Source of the DNA: Clostridiales bacterium
Lineage (GTDB): Bacteria; Bacillota; Clostridia; Oscillospirales; Oscillospiraceae
Assembly (NCBI GenBank): GCA_019418525.1
Contig: DYBS01000076.1
Location: forward strand, 1 to 9,242
DNA length: 9,242 bases
Reading direction: 5' to 3'
Position 1 is the stretch's first letter. Each line of letters starts with the position of its first letter. Below, one piece after another: positions 6,011 to 9,242 of this stretch. The notes beneath the pieces are model-generated. The model saw only the letters and a program-made list of their open reading frames with translations, had not been told where the DNA came from and did not search any database. Made by a program: the position numbers and the translations under genes.

Positions 6011-8060
6011 GCAGATCCGCAGCGGCGCCAAGGCGCCCGGCCATCGCCGGCACATTGTCGGCCGCCTGATGGGCTATATCAAACGGGGGTACAAGGCCCG
6101 CTTCATCATTGTTCTGGTGTGCATTCTGGTCAGTGCCATCGCCAACGTGGCGGGCTCTCTGTTTCTGGGCAGTCTGATCGACGACTATATCACCCCCCTG
6201 CTGGGTGCGGCGGATCCAGACTTTTCCGGCCTGGTGCGGGCCCTGGTGATGATGGGTTGCCTGTTCCTGGTGGGTGCCCTGTGCGCTTACGCCTATAACC
6301 GGAACATGATCGTGGTGTCCCAGGGCGTACAGAAAACCATTCGGGACGACCTGTTCGGCCACATGCAGACCCTGCCTATCAAGTATTTTGACACCCACGC
6401 CCACGGCGACGTGATGAGCGTCTACACCAACGATGTGGACACCCTGCGGCAGATGTTCGCCCAGAGCATCCCCCAGGTCATCAACTCCTCTATGACCATC
6501 CTGGTCACCTTCCTGGGTATGCTGTTCACCAACGCCCTGCTCACGGTTGTGGTCCTGGTGTGCGTCTGCTTCGCCCTGGTGGTGACACGGTTCCTGGCCG
6601 GCCGCAGCGGCCGCTATTTCCTCCGCCAGCAGAGCACCCTGGGCGCCCTCAACGGTTATATCGAGGAGATGATCAACGGTCAGAAAGTGGTCAAGGTCTT
6701 CTGCCATGAGCAGGAGGCCCAGGACGGCTTTGACCGGGTCAACGACGAAATGTTCCACAGCGCGGACAAAGCCCACACCTACGCCAGCATCCTGATGCCT
6801 ATCATGGTGAACATCGGCAATGTCCAGTACGTGATCGTGGCTATGGTGGGCGGCGCTCTGGCCCTCAGCGGGGTGGACACCACCATCACCCTGGGCGTTA
6901 TTGCCAGCTTCCTGCAGCTGTCCAAGAGCTTTTCCAACCCCATCAACCAGATCTCCCAGCAGTTCAACTCCATCATCATGGCCCTGGCCGGCGCGGAGCG
7001 GATCTTCGCCCTGATGGACGAGGAGCCGGAGGAGGACCACGGCACTGTGACGCTGGTAAACGTGTCCTATGACAAAGAGGGCCACCAACTGGAGGAGTCC
7101 GAGAAGCGCACCAACCTCTGGGCCTGGAGGGTCCCCCACAGCACTGACATGGTGATGGTCCCTGTGCGGGAAGAGGCGGACGGCTCCTTCACGGAGCTGA
7201 AGGCCCCCGAGGCTGGAAAAGACGAGGCCTGGGCCTGGAAATACCAGGAGCACGGCAAGGCCTTCTACCGCCCCATCCTGGGCCCGGTCCGGAATGTCGA
7301 GAGCGAGGACTACTACCTCATCAAGCTCTCCGGCGACGTGCGGTTCGACCATGTGGACTTCGCCTATGAGGAGGGCAAGACCATCCTCCACGACATCAGC
7401 CTCTTTGCCAAGCCTGGCCAGAAGCTGGCCTTCGTGGGTGCCACCGGCGCCGGCAAGACCACCATCACCAACCTGATCAACCGGTTCTACGACATTGCCG
7501 ACGGCAAGATCCGTTACGACGGCATCTCCATCAACAACATCCGCAAGCCGGACCTGCGGCGCAGCCTGGGCATCGTGCTGCAGGACACCAACCTCTTCAC
7601 CGGCACCGTCCGGGAGAACATCCGCTACGGCAATCTGGATGCCACGGATGAAGAGGTGGAGGCGGCCGCCGCCCTGGCCAATGCCGACGACTTCATCCGC
7701 CGCCTGCCCCAGGGGTACGACACCATGCTCACCGGCAACGGCGCCAATCTGTCCCAAGGCCAGCGGCAGCTGCTGGCCATTGCCCGGGCAGCCGTGGCAG
7801 ACCCGCCGGTGATGATCCTGGATGAGGCCACCAGCTCTATCGACACCCGGACGGAGGCCATCGTTCAGCAGGGCATGGACTCCCTGATGTATGGCCGGAC
7901 GGTGTTCGTCATCGCCCACCGGCTCTCCACCGTCCGCAACTCCAACGCCATCATGGTGCTGGACCACGGCCGGATCGTGGAGCGGGGCGACCACGACGAT
8001 CTGATCCGCCAGCACGGACTGTACTATCAGCTGTACACTGGTGCCTTCGAGCTGGAATAA
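6000..8060 (+). CDS. ABC exporter half-transporter, catalytic subunit with linker insertion (TM288/BmrD-like)
   Basis: This 686-residue protein partners the preceding gene. The membrane domain occupies about residues 30-330 (six helices) and the ATPase domain about 445-686. Walker A GATGAGKTT (480-488), Walker B LDEATSSID with catalytic Glu609, and H-loop His640 (IAHR) are all canonical. The ABC signature reads LSQGQ (584-588) instead of LSGGQ. The intact ATP site is therefore built from this subunit's Walker motifs plus the partner's VSGGQ, and the degenerate site from the partner's Walker motifs plus this LSQGQ, as in TM287/288. Half-transporters are usually about 580-620 residues. The excess comes from about 80 extra residues between MDEEPEED (near 340) and the ATPase strand GDVRFDHVDF (445), containing WAWR (374-377) and WAWK (411-414). 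Export by the pair is inferred; the substrate is unknown. Confidence 0.93.
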   Translation: MSSKQIRSGAKAPGHRRHIVGRLMGYIKRGYKARFIIVLVCILVSAIANVAGSLFLGSLIDDYITPLLGAADPDFSGLVRALVMMGCLFLVGALCAYAYNRNMIVVSQGVQKTIRDDLFGHMQTLPIKYFDTHAHGDVMSVYTNDVDTLRQMFAQSIPQVINSSMTILVTFLGMLFTNALLTVVVLVCVCFALVVTRFLAGRSGRYFLRQQSTLGALNGYIEEMINGQKVVKVFCHEQEAQDGFDRVNDEMFHSADKAHTYASILMPIMVNIGNVQYVIVAMVGGALALSGVDTTITLGVIASFLQLSKSFSNPINQISQQFNSIIMALAGAERIFALMDEEPEEDHGTVTLVNVSYDKEGHQLEESEKRTNLWAWRVPHSTDMVMVPVREEADGSFTELKAPEAGKDEAWAWKYQEHGKAFYRPILGPVRNVESEDYYLIKLSGDVRFDHVDFAYEEGKTILHDISLFAKPGQKLAFVGATGAGKTTITNLINRFYDIADGKIRYDGISINNIRKPDLRRSLGIVLQDTNLFTGTVRENIRYGNLDATDEEVEAAAALANADDFIRRLPQGYDTMLTGNGANLSQGQRQLLAIARAAVADPPVMILDEATSSIDTRTEAIVQQGMDSLMYGRTVFVIAHRLSTVRNSNAIMVLDHGRIVERGDHDDLIRQHGLYYQLYTGAFELE

Positions 8061-8069
8061 GCGAACATC

Positions 8070-8105
8070 AAAGCCACCGGAGCATTTGCTCCGGTGGCTT
8101 TTTTT
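8070..8105 (+). terminator. Intrinsic terminator after the ABC exporter operon
   Basis: AGCCACCGGAGC (8072-8083) pairs perfectly with GCTCCGGTGGCT (8088-8099) around loop ATTT, followed by seven T including the stem base (8099-8105). It separates the + strand operon from the convergent - strand genes; on the - strand only a short T run is present, so it is at best a weak bidirectional terminator. Confidence 0.92.
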
Positions 8106-8121
8106 CTGTTCAGCGCCCCGC

Positions 8122-8622
8122 TCACGATTCCAGCATCTCCCCCACCAGCGCCTGGAAGGCCCGGCCCAGCTCCTTGGAATCCGCTCCTTCCAATGCCTCC
8201 GCCCGGGCCATGATCCGCCGCAGGGTGTCCAGGTCCTGCTGCAGGAACAGCTCGCAGAGATACCGCTTCATCCTGCCGTTGTTGTACCGCTCCAGCGCCA
8301 CCGTCAGCAGGTCCGCCTTTTCCTCATACTCCGCCAGCCAGGCGGGCAGGCCCTCCGCCGCCACGGCCCGGCAGGTCCGCTCCTTCACGCGGCCCGTATC
8401 CAGGTCCCGGAAATCCCCCATCTTCCCCAGCTTCGGGCAGGGGAAGTCCCCGCACTGTCCGCAGTGGTCCAGTCCCTTTTCCCGGACGCAGCGGTGGACC
8501 TTGCAGGGCACGGTGTAGTATCCGTCGCAGGAGCAGCCGGGACACCGGCTGCTTCCCTCTGTCCGGCAGCGGGTACAGAGGGCGCAGGGCATCCCGCAGT
8601 ATCCGTAGGCATAGTGGCTCAT
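8122..8622 (-). CDS. Cysteine-rich DUF3795 domain protein
   Basis: This 166-residue protein has twelve cysteines in its first 62 residues (9, 13, 16, 19, 27, 30, 32, 40, 45, 54, 57, 62), beginning YCGMPCALCTRC and including HCGQCGDFPCPK. That layout matches the DUF3795 family, whose function is not established and whose cysteines are thought to bind zinc or an iron-sulfur cluster. The C-terminal half (about 95-166) is helical and contains a YNNGRMKRYLC segment often seen in family members. No signal peptide or membrane segment is visible, so it is likely cytoplasmic. The start codon overlaps the upstream stop as ATGA and is preceded by a purine-rich GAAGGAGG. It is the last gene of a three-gene - strand unit. 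Confidence 0.85.
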   Translation of the reverse strand: MSHYAYGYCGMPCALCTRCRTEGSSRCPGCSCDGYYTVPCKVHRCVREKGLDHCGQCGDFPCPKLGKMGDFRDLDTGRVKERTCRAVAAEGLPAWLAEYEEKADLLTVALERYNNGRMKRYLCELFLQQDLDTLRRIMARAEALEGADSKELGRAFQALVGEMLES

Positions 8623-8834
8623 AGGTCCTCCTTCCCTTCCGGACCGGGAATCTCCGTCCCGTCCATCTCCCGGTCGATCAGCGCCAAGGCGATCCGGAAC
8701 GCCCGGATGCGCCGTACCGTCAGCGTGTGGGGCGACGTGCCCGGTCGCAGCTTCTCCAGCGCCTTCTCACACTTGCGCAGGGTGGAGTCGATGGATCGCC
8801 GGGCCTCCGCCAGCTCTTCCCGTGTGTATCTCAT
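8619..8834 (-). CDS. Small helical protein of unknown function
   Basis: This 71-residue protein starts MRYTREELAEARRSIDST and is highly charged (Arg, Lys, Glu) with long predicted helices: about residues 4-29 (with KCEKALEKL) and 36-56 (TLTVRRIRAFRIALALID), then a Pro/Gly-rich acidic tail. I do not recognise a named family. The frame stays open upstream to about 9011, but that part has the low-complexity Pro/Gly composition of an antisense shadow and overlaps the DUF5655 gene, so ATG 8834 is preferred. It follows GGAGAG by 6 nt and overlaps the upstream stop as ATGA. Its own stop overlaps the next start the same way. Tight coupling on both sides supports it as a real gene. Confidence 0.7.
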   Translation of the reverse strand: MRYTREELAEARRSIDSTLRKCEKALEKLRPGTSPHTLTVRRIRAFRIALALIDREMDGTEIPGPEGKEDL

Positions 8835-9226
8835 CGCTTGCTCTCCGCAAAGTCCCATGCCTCCCGCAGCCAGCCCATCAGCTCTTCGTCGATCTGGTCC
8901 GCCTCTGTCACCAAGACATGGTGGGTCCAGCGGCCGGGATACGGCTCCGAGGCCGCCACCACCCGGGGCGAGTCCAGCCGGTACGGCAGTCCAACGGTCA
9001 CCATCAGGCACATCTTCGGCCAGTCCTTCCGCCGCCGCACCGGCAGAGATGCCGCAGCGAACAGATGCCGGCCGTAAAAGCTGATCTGGCTTTTCTGCAC
9101 CTTGACGGTTCCCTCCGGAAACGCCCCGTCCATCCGCCGGAACAGCGCTTCATACAGCGCCAGCTCCGCCGGATGGCCGTCGAAGAACATCCCCGCATCC
9201 GCTGTGCAGTGCTCTGGTACGCGCAT
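8831..9226 (-). CDS. DUF5655 domain protein
   Basis: This 131-residue protein is soluble, with no membrane segment. The segment from about residue 15 on (FFDGHPAELALYEALFRRM), the middle ISFYGRHLFAAASL, and the C-terminal part with RWTHHVLVTEADQIDEELMGWLREAWDFA match the layout I associate with DUF5655. That small domain has no assigned biochemical function and is found alone or fused to other domains. Its overall layout also recalls YjbR/MmcQ-like small proteins, a weaker alternative. ATG 9226 is preceded by AGGAG 7 nt upstream at the window edge, so this looks like the complete N-terminus and the first visible gene of the - strand unit. The promoter or any upstream gene lies outside the window. 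Confidence 0.72.
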   Translation of the reverse strand: MRVPEHCTADAGMFFDGHPAELALYEALFRRMDGAFPEGTVKVQKSQISFYGRHLFAAASLPVRRRKDWPKMCLMVTVGLPYRLDSPRVVAASEPYPGRWTHHVLVTEADQIDEELMGWLREAWDFAESKR

Positions 9227-9242
9227 AGTGCCTCTCCTCTTC

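Noticed and set aside
4223..8015. Two long open frames on the - strand opposite the ABC genes (4223-6055 and 5844-8015)
   Set aside because: Both are His/Asp/Gly/Val-rich reflections of the codon bias of the ABC genes, with no recognisable domain and no suitable ribosome binding site.
8041..9084. Open frame of 347 residues on the + strand after the ABC operon
   Set aside because: It begins inside the second ABC gene, crosses a strong terminator and runs antisense to three well-supported - strand genes; composition is Ser/Pro/Arg/Ala-rich without domains.

Overview
The window is GC-rich (roughly 60% by eye), tightly packed, with strong AGGAGG-type ribosome binding sites and strictly anaerobic nucleotide metabolism (class III ribonucleotide reductase with its activase). 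Gene families and codon style suggest an anaerobic gut member of the Clostridia, probably the Oscillospiraceae group (Flavonifractor/Oscillibacter-like). This placement is inference from style and family content, not from a marker gene.

Left part (1-496, + strand): the last 23 codons of a gene resembling the C-terminus of the 16S rRNA methyltransferase RsmH, then a small MazG-like nucleotide pyrophosphohydrolase closed by an intrinsic terminator. Next (552-3650): an anaerobic ribonucleotide reductase unit, nrdD then nrdG. In front of it is an extended -10 promoter overlapped by two NrdR-box-like palindromes 32 bp apart. nrdD and nrdG are separated by about 184 bp holding a run of four consecutive stem-loops that looks like an inserted dispersed palindromic repeat. 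nrdG is followed by a strong terminator.

Middle part (3657-8105, + strand): a MarR-family regulator with a sigma-A-type promoter whose spacer holds a dyad (likely autoregulatory operator), followed by two half-transporter genes. These form a heterodimeric ABC exporter of the TM287/288 (BmrCD/LmrCD) type. The first subunit has the degenerate Walker B (DD), H-loop (Q) and an unusual Walker A; the second has the catalytic Glu and His, a degenerate LSQGQ signature, and an extra segment of about 80 residues between its membrane and ATPase domains. A textbook terminator ends this unit.

Right part (8122-9226, - strand, convergent): three small genes joined by ATGA stop/start overlaps: a DUF5655 protein, an unrecognised 71-residue helical protein, and a cysteine-rich DUF3795 protein. 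All three lack an assigned function.

Most of the window is ordinary chromosomal content. I do not see a clearly new multi-gene system. The items that best repay a second look are the four-hairpin element between nrdD and nrdG, the coupled DUF5655/small-protein/DUF3795 operon, and the linker insertion in the second ABC subunit.
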